Positions 45,790-57,684 of a DNA stretch of 64,000 bases are shown here, piece after piece; position 1 is the first letter of the stretch, and the number at the start of each line of letters is the position of its first letter. This DNA is from Triglochin maritima. Its lineage: Eukaryota > Streptophyta > Magnoliopsida > Alismatales > Juncaginaceae. The translations under genes were made by a program, and so were the position numbers. Below the pieces are notes generated by a model. That model was not told where the DNA came from and made no database searches. It was given only the letters and a program-made list of their open reading frames with translations. The stretch lies in contig OY821782.1 in NCBI GenBank assembly GCA_963682175.1, forward strand, positions 25,689,741-25,753,740, given 5' to 3'.

Positions 45790-47179
45790 TGATTGACATC
45801 ATTTCACGCTTATATTTGTATCTTATATCCATTATCTTTCACCTAAACAATGCTATGTTACGAGTTTTATGTTTAGTTTTCAGGAATAAATAGGTTTGAA
45901 GAGATGAAGCATAAAAGGACGCAAAAGCTGGGAAAAAGGACTGAATTGTGAGATCTGGGGACTAAGATGCAAAGGAGAAGGACCTAAATTTAAGACAGAA
46001 GGACCTAAGAGCAAAACAGAGAACTCCACACCATCATGGGGAGTATTGTGGCAATTCTATTCGGGTCGGAGCTCCAATAAACGAAGTAGATGCATCTAAG
46101 ACCACCAAATACACTAAGCAAAGCCCAACACCAATTCCAGATGGATCTGGACTTTTTAGACCGCCAATTGGTGGTCCAAGACCGCTAATTGGCGGTCACT
46201 TTTGGCCCAGATCCGTTAAGATTTCTCTGGGTTACGTATTAGTGTATATTTAGTCCATTTCTGGTATTTGTTTAGTCCCACATCGAGGGATCGTCCCGGA
46301 TTAGCTTTTTCCATGCCTATAAATAGAACTCTTCACCTCCTATTGTAATCACTCCATATTTTAAGTGGCTATTCTTCCTACTAGAAGTGAGGCCTTGAAG
46401 CACACACTAAAGTAGGAGGCTGCTACTTTTAATGTGAGTCATTTTAATACAAGTTTTCTTTATTATGTTGTTTGTTTTATGTTTCTTATTTTCCTTTGCT
46501 TAATCTCATTTCATTAGTTTTATTAGCTTAGTTAATATGCTTTCTTTGTTTAGTTTAATAATTAGTGTAATGTTTAGTGAGTAGTTCCATCCCCTTTGGG
46601 GGGTGGAGTAGATGTACATACATGCAAATGAGAATGGATTGAATGCTTTATTTCCAATGTGTTGATAAAACATGAATGTATGCTTGCTTGTTTAGGATAG
46701 AATTTATAACTTGATGAGTTTTGCCAAAATGATTAGACACCTCTCATGCTTGTTTAGGTTCTGAAATAAACATCTTGCATATGTAAATGCTAATCAACTA
46801 AGTTGGTGAATAGATTGATAGGTTTTGCCACAACATTTAGACACTTCCTATGCATGATAACACCACCTTTATTTGTGCTTAAAGAATGTGTTCAACACCC
46901 ACCTCTTTGCTTGTGTGCACTCACTCCACCCCTTAGGGGTTTTCCCATTTCTGTATTCCAGCATTCTTCTTTTGTTCTTAGCTTAGTTGTCATTTCATTG
47001 TTTGTTTCTTTCGTTCGCATTTCATACTTCTTAGTGTAGTTTAGTGTAGAGTAGCACAATCAATCTTTCTCCCCCAATTTTTGCCACTTGATTTCTGATA
47101 AACAAGAAGCTGCTCTCCTCCCTGAGGACGACCCGTACTTGCCACCACTTCATCGCGGCCCTGCACTTGCGGTTTAATA
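45790..47179 (+). repeat. Element D 3' LTR, 3' end truncated
   Basis: It is about 1390 bp with palindromes at 46159-46176 and 46180-46197 and a TATA box near 46318. It ends GGTTTAATA directly before the TTGAC duplication; the final ~14 bases with the CA end found in the 5' LTR are absent. Confidence 0.93.
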
Positions 47180-47184
47180 TTGAC

Positions 47185-48720
47185 TTGCATTTCCAATGCT
47201 TTAACCAAATTGTTACTGGCCGTCAGCATGGTTTATGTGCTCTGCATGAACGCTTGAAGGGTTTGTTCAAGTGTGGGGTCCTTCGGGTCAACCCGCTGAG
47301 GTAGAGTCTGACTAGAATAACTGATTGGTGGAGCCCGAGTAAGTTGGTGAGTGTGGAGCTGAGACCTTTGATGTGGGGGTTGGTAGGTCGCCGATGGGCG
47401 TGGATGGTGATGAGGTGGAGGTTGTGGTTGAGCGTGTGAGCTTTGACCATTGCCCCCACTAGGCCTCCAAGAGAAGTTAGGGTGGTTTCGCCATCCAAGG
47501 TTGTAGGAGTGATTGTACGGGTCATTACGGGGCCTCTGTCGATACATCACATTTACATGCTTAGTATCACTTGGAGCGTAAGCACATTCCAAGTCATTAT
47601 GTCCCGTAAGTCCACACATACTACACGCGGGAGTAGCGACCTGAGCTACTGGAGCTCGGTCCAACTCTAAACACTCAATCCTACGCATGAGAGCAACCAT
47701 TTTTGCCTCAAACGTAATAGTTGTCTCAACTTGATATGATCCAGCTCGACCAGAAGACCTGGTGGCTAGTGGCTCTCTCATGGTGTCCCACTCAAAGGTG
47801 TCCCATGCCTCATCGATGAGTTTCATTTGGAAATCACCCTGACACATCGACTCCAACAATATGCGGGTGCTGTAGTTGAGGCCCTCATAAACAATTTGAC
47901 ACAACTGCCACAACTCAATTCCATGATGAGGGCACTGCAAGAGAAAGTCCTTGAACCTCTCAAAGAAAGCATGAAAAGATTCGGTCGGTCTGATACATTT
48001 GATGTGTTTAGTGTCGTATCTGTTGAGTTTTCCTTTGAGGGAAAAATCACTTTAGAAAAATAGTCACAAAGTCAGCAGAAGACCGAATAGAGCTCGCGTG
48101 AGGCTGTACATCCATTTCTTCGTGTTATCTTTAAACGTGAAAGAAATCATTCTCAACCGGATTGAATCCTCATCAAGCTACTGAAGCTTGAACATGGAGC
48201 ATACCTCCTCAAATTCTCGTATAAAAATATACAGATCCTTCTTATTAGAAGTGAAGGTAGGAAGCATGCTCACATATTGAGGTTTCAATTCATAGTTGTT
48301 CCCGCGAGTTGGTTGAAGAACTATGCAAGAAGGTTGCGTGGCCCGAACAGGATGGGTCCGCTCCCACAAAGTCATCGGTCAATCCCGTCGATCTAAAGGT
48401 TGTGGTGCACCAAGAACTCGATCCTGACCGAATCCCACTTCCTCCTGAGTCGGAGGAGGAGGAGAAGGAGGTCAACGTGGGGGTGGGAACGGACCAAGGT
48501 AATCCATGTATGGAACTTGGTCTCCCCCATCGCCATGAGACAACTCGGCCTCATGCTCCAAAGCAGCTCGAGGTGGAGATGGGCGATCACCTAGACCGTC
48601 CATCTCAAAAAAATGCACTCTCTCTAGTTGAGCGCTCTCACCAGAACGAGCCTAACCTCGCATACAATGCTCAACTCGACACTAAAACAACACACAACAG
48701 AAGGTGTAATTAGAGGAGGA
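47185..48720 (-). pseudogene. Element C gag, N-terminal half
   Basis: On the minus strand: gag start region near 48440-48720 (poorly preserved), the stretch SCIVLQPTRGNNYELKPQ and FIREFEEVCSMFKLQ (48178-48330), then LWQLCQIVYEGL, zinc knuckle CSMCGLTGHNDLEC (near 47590-47630), WRNHPNFSW and LEQTLQAFMQST. It has frameshifts near 48175 and 47990 and stops. It continues across element D into 40573-40858. It is homologous to the gag of B and E but clearly a different subfamily. Confidence 0.8.
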
Positions 48721-49624
48721 GACTATAACGAAGAATATAGAGGAGTAGGAGACTCAGATGAGAAATGAAGAATCCCTAGAGCTATAACGTGGGTAGTGGG
48801 AGAAGGTAGAAGCACACAAACAAATAGGGCTCAAACAACTTATGGCTATAGGACCTTAGGCTAGATGATGCCTAACTTCGAGATCACTAGTCTCGACACG
48901 CCTCACCACCCTACAACGAAGACCACAATGCCCAGCAAGTGATACTAGATCCGGAGATCCAATACCTCCTACTATCGACAAGGCATGAAACGTCGATCAG
49001 GTCATGACAGTCTCAACTCGATCACTCTCCTAGTGCGTCCGAAATCCTTAGTGGCCAATCTCTACTTGCTTTTAGAATTAAGGCTTTGATTAGGAGTGAT
49101 TTTGGGGATAAGGAAAAGGTGATGAAATCCCCCACCTTATCTTGTATGGGACAACCCCCTTAGTAATGTTTTGAACTTAAGCTAGCAATCAACTTTCCAA
49201 TGAATCACTCGCCTCACTCTTAACCTGTTGCACCTTACTAACTAATGCATGCTTTCCACATGCATGAATCAGAGAACGAGTGCATGTACCTCCCGCCAGC
49301 AATCAACAACGAGAATTTAAAGCAAACGAAAGACAAGATGCGTGCAATGTATACAGATGATGCATGACATAGTTGAAAAATAATCTATACTTTTGCTTTG
49401 AGTTCTAGGGTCCAAGTTGTCTTTAAAAGGGGATTGATTATTGATCGGGGGGGGGGGGGGCAAACTACAAGTCCCAACATACCAAATTGAGCCCCAAACC
49501 TTTATATTGAAACCAGAAACAACTAGAAGAAAGGAGAGAGCAAGCTGAGCTCACTAGGCCGCCGGTTTGCGGTCCACCACCGCTGATTGGCGGTCTGTTT
49601 CTCTTTGTTTACCTCCAAACTTCT
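48721..49624 (-). other. Element C leader (left copy)
   Basis: Noncoding. It carries the shared block GGTGATGAAATCCCCC (49118-49134), a run of 14 G (49447-49460) and decayed palindromes (GGTTTGCGGTCC, CGCTGATTGGCGG, 49557-49600). Its right end is repeated at 51205-51460. Confidence 0.7.
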
Positions 49625-51177
49625 TGATTAGTAGCATATCATGCGTCATATTCATGCTATATATCCTTTATTTTAGCCCAATATTGTGCTACTCGAGTTG
49701 TTGTTTGTAGTGTTTCAGGAGTTAGGTAATAAAGAAGAGGAAAGGAGAAAAATGACCTAAATGTAACAAGTATGGATAACAAGTATGGACTGATATGGAA
49801 GGTTCTGGACCTATTTGTAATGCACAAGGACTGGATCGCAAATCAGGAAGGATCCAAGTGCAAACCCGGAGGGACCTGATTGTAAAGTGCAAATCATGGT
49901 GACACATGACTTGAATCAGATAAGTATTTCACCAATTAAATTCAAAGTGATTCGAGCCAGCAGACTAGGGCTTCACCCCATGTGCCAAATGAAGATATCA
50001 AGTGGGACACAAAATTTCAACCGGATCAGACGCATTTGATCTGCCACTGGCGGATCAAAATGCTCCAAATGGGCTGCAATTTCGTTCTTCGTTCGGGTTG
50101 TCGGGTCAGAGCACTCCTGGACTATCAGATGTAATTTAAAGTCGTCCGATTATTCCCAGATTAATCCTAACCATGTATTAGTCTATATATACCATTGTAA
50201 TCCCTCATCTCCTACTTCTTCCTCCTTCCCCCGTTAGAGTACATTTTAGTTTGCTGTTTTAGTAGTGTAATAAGGGGGTTGGAGAGGAGCAAACTTTGTA
50301 TTTTTGTTTCTTAATATAGTTTGTTCTTGTTCTTTACTTTGATGCAATTTATTTTATATTGTTGTTTGCTTCATCTTGTTTTGCTTCATTTCTATTTTGG
50401 GTTCTTGTTGTTTTTATGTTTTCTTTAGTGTAGAGATGAGTAGAGAGTAGTCCATCCCCATTGGGGGAGAAGAAAGTGTTATGATTATGTGATGTATTAG
50501 TGTGTGTTAATCGTATCCTTTGAGACTTACATGACTTCCACAACCATCTAATAGGATTCCACTCTTATGTTTGATATGCTAATGCTCTTGAGTGAATCTT
50601 AGCACGTGCTTAGATTAGTGGACCTCTTTTATGGGGAATGATGAGGTTAGGATAAGGATGGAGTGGAAGAAGGGAACAAGACATGTGCATGCATGTGCTC
50701 ATGTTGGCCCTATCCAAATTAATGTCTTGTACGTTTTAATGATTGTAATAAATCTTATTTCATGTGGAGACATAGTTGGATATGAGTCATTATGCATGTG
50801 AATATATTTGCTTCATTTACATTATTGTCTTGTATGTTTTAATGAAAATTTTTATTATCTTATTTCTTGTGGAGGCAAAGTTAAAATTGAGTTTTATGAA
50901 TTTCATGTATGACATGTTTTGATGAGCCCATTTGAACACACACACAACATACATTTTCATATTCGCATTCTTTCTCTACCCGTCGAGGAGTTTAGTTTTA
51001 TTGCTTATTTTTCCGATTTCCAATGCAATGTAGTTTAATTTCGATCACATCTCTCTTTTCTTCTCCTCCACTCAAGTATTGTGAATCCGACTCACACGCG
51101 CTCCCTGTGGATCGACCCGTATTTGCCACTGCTTCAACGTGGTTGTGCACTTGCAGTATTTTAACTGATTCAAATCA
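49625..51177 (+). repeat. Element F: LTR of the longer Athila-like subtype, no target duplication
   Basis: It is 1553 bp. Starts TGATTAGTAGC, ends CAAATCA, and contains TATATATACC (TATA, near 50195), a palindrome-like GATCTGCCACTGGCGGATC (50037-50055) and two units of the TGTCTTGTATGTTTTAATGA repeat (about 50721-50780 and 50824-50883). It is followed by AGTTTTTG, the spacer that lies between LTR and PBS in the intact elements, but the PBS itself is gone. No 5-bp duplication is found. Confidence 0.8.
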
Positions 51178-51204
51178 AGTTTTTGCATCTAGGTCTACGG
51201 ACGA

Positions 51205-51553
51205 TGCATGACCTAGATGACAAATAATCTTGTCTTTTGCTTTGAGTTTTAGGGTCCAAGTTGTCTTAAAAATGGGATTGATTATTGATCTGGGGGAAAA
51301 CTACAAGTCACAACATACCAAATTGAGCCCTTGACCTTTAGATTGAAACCAGAAACAAATAGAAGAAAGGAGAGAGCAAGCTGAGCTCACAAGGCCGCTG
51401 GTTGGTGGTCCACCACAGCTGATTGGTGGTATGTTTCTCTCTGTTTACCTCCAAGCTTCTCCTGATGCTGCAAAGTCCCTGCTACAACCACAAACTAAAG
51501 ACAAAAGATTAAACCTACTCGAATCGTCCAAACCAGTGTCTGGACAGAGCACC
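51205..51553 (-). other. Element C leader (right copy) next to PBS
   Basis: It repeats 49360-49624 with clear divergence and continues to the PBS. It contains the palindrome-derived stretch GGCCGCTGGTTGGTGGTCC (51393-51411) and a second one (to about 51432) in the same position as in B and E. Confidence 0.75.
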
Positions 51554-51571
51554 TCCTCGACAACGGTGCCA
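51554..51571 (-). promoter_or_regulatory. Element C primer binding site, decayed
   Basis: The minus strand reads TGGCACCGTTGTCGAGGA, about three bases off the tRNA-Asp match, six bases inside the LTR. Confidence 0.75.
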
Positions 51572-51577
51572 AAAACT

Positions 51578-52759
51578 TGATTGATTGTTTATATACCACA
51601 AGTGTACGGCGTCAGTGAAGATGTGACAAATACGGGTCGTGTTCACAAGGAGGTCTGCCAACTTTGGTTTTTAAGAAATTGAGTGGCAAAAGAGGAGAAG
51701 TTGTTGATTATGCTAACTACACTAAACTACGAATGAACTAACAATTAAACTAAACCTCCATGGAGTGGAGGTGTGTAGGTATGTGTGTGTGAGTGGGTTT
51801 TCATTTCAGTTAGGAACAAGTGTAGTTTGTGTGGCATACAAGTAGAAGCTAGTGTAGAATCAAAGTGTAGGATACACAACACTACATGACAAACCATGAA
51901 CATGCATATCTCACATGAAGTTGAAGTTGATTTAGATTATCCAGCATGCAACAAGTACCTAGTGTGGCCATTAGAGCATCAATCAATCCTACATACATTC
52001 TAAATCATTCATGTGAATGTGCACCAAACATGGATCCATACATAACAAGCCATTTCCATCAAACCATTACAAGCAACAAGATAAACTAAAGCTAGCATAA
52101 GATAAGTACCTAGTGTGGACATTATCCCATCTAATACAAGTTTAAGTATGCTACAAGTATAGATCTACATTAAGCATAAAAAATGGCACAAATAAAAGAA
52201 CCCAACACTACCACATAATCTACATCACCTCCACCCCCAAAGGGGGATGGAACTACTCACTACTCATTAAGAAAAAAGACAAAACGAAATTAAACTAAGC
52301 ATGCAAGAATTGAAAAGAGACAATATAAAACTAACAAAACATTCTTTATTGCTCACTCACTTACAAGTAGCCTCTCTCTACCAGAGTTTTGCTCCAAGGC
52401 TTTACTCCTAGTAGAGAGATTGGCCACGAAGAGAGGAGATGTTTTACAAAGGAGGAGGAAGAGTTCTATTTATAGCCATGAATAAAGGTAACCCGGGATA
52501 ATCCCCTGCTATGGGACTAAATACATACTATAAATGGACAAAATACATACTAATACAACACCCGACTAATTCTTATCGGGTTTGGATCCAAATGGACCAC
52601 CAATTGGCGGTCCGGGTTGGGTTTATCGGGTCTGGTTTTGGGTGGCTTGATTCTTGCTTGGTTTCTTGATGTTTGATGTACCCGATTTGGTTGTTGATAG
52701 TTAGGCCCAGATCTAATTGCCAAAATACTCCTCATGATGGTGTGAAGCATCTTGATTTG
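51578..52759 (-). repeat. Element C 5' LTR, interrupted by element E
   Basis: It starts TGATTGATTGTTTATATACC and aligns with 33474 onward. The alignment ends at CTTGATTTG, where element E enters. The missing U3 part of about 220 bp must lie beyond E, outside the window. Minus-strand TATA near 52463; a decayed palindrome near 52596. Confidence 0.88.
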
Positions 52760-54122
52760 TGATTGACATCATTTCATGCTTATATTTTTATCTTATATCC
52801 ATTATCTTTCACCTAAACAATGCTACGTGACGAGTTTTATGTTTGAATTTCAGAAATAAATAGGTTTGAAGAGAAGAGGCATAAAAGGACCTAAAGGCAT
52901 GAAAAAGGACTGAGTTGAGAGACTCAAGGACTAAGATGCAAGATCGAAGGACCTGAACGTAAGATCGAAGGACCAATGAGCAAACAAGAATACTTTACAC
53001 CATCATGGGGAGTATTTTGGAAATTCTATTTGGGTCGGAGCTCCAAAAAGCAAAGTAGATACATCAAAGACAAACAAAGCCTTCCAGAAAAGCCCACAAG
53101 AAAATCCAGAGCGATCGGAACACTGTAGACCGCTAATTGGCGGTCACTTTTGGTCCGGATTCGCTAAGATTAATGTGGAGCGTGTATTAGTATGTATTTA
53201 GTCTATTTCTGGTATTTGTTTAGTCCTATACCGGGGGATTCTCCCGGATTACCTTTTTCTATGGCTATAAATAGAACTCTTCACTTTCTATTGTATTCAC
53301 CCATTGCTTGGTGGCATTCTCTCTACTTGGAGTAAGCCTTGGAGCAAAATCTCAAGGTGGAGAAGAATGCTACCTTCAACGTGAGTCATCTAATAAAATA
53401 CATTTTCCATTGCTTTGTTCTTATATTGTTTCTTTATGCATACTTAGCTTAGTTTTATTTCTTTGATTCTAGGCTAAAGTAGTTAGAATGTTTCTTTTCT
53501 CCTTTAGTTTAATTGTTAGAGTAATGTGTAGTGAGTAGATACATCCCCCTTTGGGGGTGGAGATGATGTTCATACATGCATTAAAGAATGGGTATGAATG
53601 CTTTATATTTTGATCGTGTTGATAAATGTGAATGTATGCTTGGTTGTTAGAGTATAATACTACACTTAATGGGTTTTGCCACACATTTAGACACCTCCCA
53701 TTATTGTTTAGGTTCTGAAATAACCAGCTTGTGTATATGAATGTTAATCAACTAGGTTAGTGAATGGATTGATAGGTTTTGCCATAACCTTTAGACACTT
53801 CCTATGCATGAAAACACTACCTACATTTGTGCCTATAGAATGCATTCTCCACCATCTTTTTACATGTGTGCACACACTCCAACCCTTAGGGGTTTTCCAT
53901 TTCTGATTTCGAGCTTTCAATTGCCCTCGCTTTCGTTTTTTTTATTTGATGCTTACTCGTTTAGTGTAGTTAGTCTAGTTTAGTGTAATCACAACTTCTT
54001 CCCCTCTTTTCCCACTTGCCTTCGAACAAACCAGAGTCTACACACCTCCTTGTGGATCAACCCGTACTTGCCACCGCTTCAACGTGGCCGTGCACTTGCG
54101 GTTAATTAAAATGTATCAAATA
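52760..54122 (+). repeat. Element E 5' LTR
   Basis: It is 1363 bp. Starts TGATTGACATC; the end reads ATCAAATA, with the usual CA changed. Palindrome GACCGCTAATTGGCGGTC at 53128-53145 and TATA box at 53265-53274. Confidence 0.92.
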
Positions 54123-54128
54123 AGTTTT

Positions 54129-54146
54129 TGGCGCCGTTGCCGGGGA
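54129..54146 (+). promoter_or_regulatory. Element E primer binding site (tRNA-Asp)
   Basis: TGGCGCCGTTGCCGGGGA after a six-base spacer; a full match to the 3' end of plant tRNA-Asp. Confidence 0.88.
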
Positions 54147-55321
54147 GGTGCCAGTCCAGACTCTGGTTTGGACGATTCGAGTGGATTTAATTTGTGTTTT
54201 GTAGTTTTGTTTGTTTCTGGAGACTCACATTGGAAGGGGAAGTATCTGAGACTCCAAGACCGCCAATCAGCGGCCTGAGACCGCCAACTGGTGGTCTCGT
54301 AATCTCTTTTCATCTCTTTATTTCTGTGGAGTGCTGCTATTACTGAATTAGAAATCTGGGACTCGATTTTGCATGTTCTGATTATTAGATTGCTTACAGA
54401 TCAATAATCAATCTCCATTTAAGCAACTTGGACCTTAAAATCCAAAGCAAAAGATTAGGCATTGTTTCTTGTTTAGGTCATGCATCATGTGCTCGACTTA
54501 GGTACGTAGATTGTCTTTTCTTTTAGCTTTACTTTCAGTTGCTGAGTGCTGGCGTGAGGTACGCATTTCCTTCTCTCATTCATGCATTTCATATGAACAT
54601 TCATTAGTTAGTAGGAAATGCATTGCAACAAGTGTGAGTTGAGCGTTTGTTTGGAGAGTTGATTGTTCGATTAGGACTCCAAAACACTACTAAGGAGGGG
54701 TTGTCCCATATAAGATAAGGTGGGGGATTTCATCACCCTTTCCTTCACCCCAAAAACCATACTAAACAAGAGCCTAATTGTAAAATCAAGTAGACATTGG
54801 CCCTAGGGATTTCGGGCGCATTAGGAGAGTGATCCGGTCCCGACCGTCATGGCCTGATCGGCATTGCCCACTCTGTCGATAGTAGGAGAGACGAGATCTC
54901 CGGATGTTGACTCACTTGCTGGGCTTTGTGGTCCTCCTCGTAGGGAGGTGAGGCGTGTTGAGGCCGTGTGACCACGCAGTTAGGCGTCGTGTAGCTGTAA
55001 GGACCTATAGCGACCTTAGGACTGTTTGAGCCTTGTTTGCTTGTGTGCTTCTACCTGTACCCACCCGCCGTAGCATAAGGACTTCTTCCCTTCTCTCCTG
55101 AGTCATTCCCTCTCTTCTGTGTCCCTCCTTCCTCTCCTCTACGCACATTCTTTGTTTAAAAAAAAAGAAAAAAAGGGTTTTGGTTTGTGTGTGCCCCTTT
55201 GTGCATGTTTGCGTGGGCACGAGACGAGAGTGCCTATTTGACGATGCATGTCGTCAACCCTACTTCGGTAGTCAATTTCTTGATGCCTCCCTCCTCTCAT
55301 GTTGCACATAGTCCGGGTTCA
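54147..55321 (+). other. Element E untranslated leader
   Basis: It carries the palindromes 54258-54275 and 54277-54298 (GAGACCGCCAACTGGTGGTC type) about 110-150 nt after the PBS, and the shared block GGGGGATTTCATCACC (54722-54737). No ORF. Confidence 0.78.
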
Positions 55322-57684
55322 ATGGCTGCTCATTTCCGTAAGGAGGAGCAGTTGCTGGACCCACCTGTTCCACCTGTGCTTCTTGTTCTTCCTGTTGTGG
55401 CTTCCATGCCTCTACGTGATCGATGCTACCCGAGCCGTACCACTCTACCCTCATGCATTGTATTGCCAGAGGCAAATGGGAACCACTTTGAAGTTAAGCC
55501 TCGGTTTATTTCCATGCTCCCTCACTTCACAGGGAAGGGTGACCCTATATCTTTCTCAGGGAATTTGAGGAGGATTGTACTATGTTAAAGCTGCAACAAC
55601 TTAGCACAGACTCCATCCATCTTAGGCTACTCCCTTTTGCACTAAAGGATGATGCCAAGAAGTGGTTTTACAAAAACCAGGAGAATGCCTTTAGGACTTG
55701 GGATGAATTTCAATCTGCATTTCTCAAAAAGTACTTTCCAAATCATCGGACTCAAAAATTGAGGAACGAAATCAATTCGTTCTATCAACTTGAGACTGAA
55801 AGATTTCACGCATATTTAGAGAGATTCAAGGAGCTACTATCCTCATGCCCTCACCATGGCATCAAGTTGTGGTGCCTTTGTCAGATTGTCTACGAGGGTC
55901 TTCACATCCCGTCCGGAACGCTCCTTGAGTCCATGTGTCAAGGAGAGTTCTTAGGAAAGGATGAAAGAGAGGCATGTGCTTTCCTAGAAGACCTCGCTGA
56001 GAAAACCATGCAATGAGAGAGTGTAAGGGAACCACCTGCATCATCCATCATAGGAGCGAGGATCGTGAATGCAAACTCGACTAGATCGGGTGCCGCATTT
56101 GCTGTCGATACCACTACGGCCACCGAGGCGTGCATGGCGGCGTTAATGCGCCGTATGGATTCGATTGAGCTCTAAAACCAACAAGGTGCACCTCATGTGT
56201 CTACATCTAGTCCAGTTCCCTGTCATTCATGTGGTAGGATAGGTCATGTAGGAAGCGAGTGTGCGTCTACTCCTCTTGAGATGGAACGTGTCAACGCCAT
56301 CTATGATAGAGCTAGGAATGACCCATACTCATCATCTTATAATGCCGGATGGAGGAACCACCCCAATTTTTCATGGAACCAAAATAATGCCCAAGGTGGT
56401 CCTTCAAACTCCTCTCAACCACACCAACCTCTCATGCATGCACAATCTTATCAGCCACCCCAAGCGCAAATCACCAATCAATCGAGTTTCCCAAATTCCA
56501 ACAATATGGAAACCCGATTCAATTCGCTTGAGACCTTGACCCGTCGACTTGAAAACTCAATGAATTTTTTTATGTCAACCACAAGTCAAGTTCTCACTTC
56601 AAATTAGCAGACCATCAAATCTCTAGAGCTTCAGATGGGCCAATTGGCTCAGTCTGTACATGAAAGAGAGAGATGGTCTCTGCCTAGCCAGCCTGAGGCT
56701 AACCCCCGCATGTACCAGCAACAACACATGCAAAATGAGAATGTGGTACCTCGGAGGCGGCAAGTGAACCATGTGGAGGAACTTGTTCACCATGTCAATG
56801 CCATTGTAACTTTAAGGAATGAAACGCAGGTTGACAATCACATTTCCTTGCCACCACCACCGCCATCTATGCAGCCCCTCAGTGGGAATGATGGTGAAGA
56901 CGAGGCTGAGGGTGATGCTAATACACCAACGCCTCCTTCTCAGGCACCATAGAAAACCTACCTGCCAAAAGCTCCATATCCCAGTAGACTAACCAAAAAG
57001 AAGAGTGACACAATGGATAAGATGTTAGAGGTGTTTAAGCAAGTGAAGGTTAACATCCCCTTGCTGGATGTCATGCAACAAATACCTCAATATGCCAAAG
57101 TGTTGAAAGATCTCTGCACAACCAAGAGGAAGACCAATGTTCCTAAGAAAGCATTCCTGACTGCGAATGTAAGCTCACTTTTGTCCAATCCCACCTACAC
57201 AAAATACAAGGACCCTGGGTGTCCAACTATTGAGTGTACGATAGGGGACACTAGCATGAGTAATGTATTGCTTGATTTAGGATCGGCGGTCAACCTCCTC
57301 CTATTTTCTGTTTATCAACAATTGAACTTGGGAGAATTGAAACAAACTATGATCACCCTCCAATTGGCAGATAGATTCATTCGTATTCCAAAGGGGATTA
57401 TCGAGGACGTGCTTATCAAAGTTGGAGATTATATATTTCCAGTCGATTTTGTTGTCCTCGATACCAATCCTGTTGCGCACACCCACTCTCAAATACCTTT
57501 GATTTTGGGTAGACCATTTCTGGCAACCTCCAATGCCTTAATTAATTATAGAAATTGTCTCATGAAGCTCTCATTCGGTAACATGAGTGCCGAGTTTCAT
57601 CTACTCAACTCTGGTAGGCAACAAGAGCCCATGGACCAACCTTTAAATCTCAATCTCATCTGCCAATTAGAGAAAGCACCGTAA
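55322..57684 (+). pseudogene. Element E gag-protease pseudogene, C-terminal segment deleted
   Basis: Starts at ATG 55322 (MAAHFRKEEQLLDPP). Gag domain (KKWFYKNQENAFRTWDEF, LCQIVYEGLHIP), zinc knuckle CHSCGRIGHVGSEC (56221-56262), Gln-rich linker and protease (LLDLGSAVNLLLF near 57270, LILGRPFLATS near 57500). It is broken by a frameshift near 55575 and stops near 56014, 56175, 56607 and 56950. The frame ends at 57684 right after CQLEKAP. The C-terminal segment of A-D is absent: the sequence jumps to the noncoding AATAAAAGACTCC stretch. Confidence 0.87.

Larger units (their letters stand above)
40859..47179 (+). mobile_element. Element D: Athila-like gag-protease element, rearranged 5' part
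   Basis: A plus-strand element flanked by TTGAC (40854-40858 and 47180-47184). LTRs 40859-42232 and 45790-47179; the last ~14 bp of the 3' LTR are missing. The PBS is present, but the leader and N-terminal gag are replaced by an inverted ~89-bp gag fragment. The rest of the gag-protease frame (42394-44196) is fully open. No RT or integrase. Confidence 0.92.
33474..52759 (-). mobile_element. Element C: Athila-like gag-protease element with nested insertions
   Basis: On the minus strand, with 5' LTR 51578-52759 (broken by E) and 3' LTR 33474-34597. After removing nested insertions (37495-40572, D, F and the duplicated leader) about 6 kb of internal sequence remains: leader, gag-protease remnants, 3' noncoding region and PPT. 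It sits in the decayed Athila protease/RT region. The other end of the 5' LTR is beyond E and the CACTA element, outside the window, so its duplication cannot be verified (left flank ATTGC). Confidence 0.82.
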
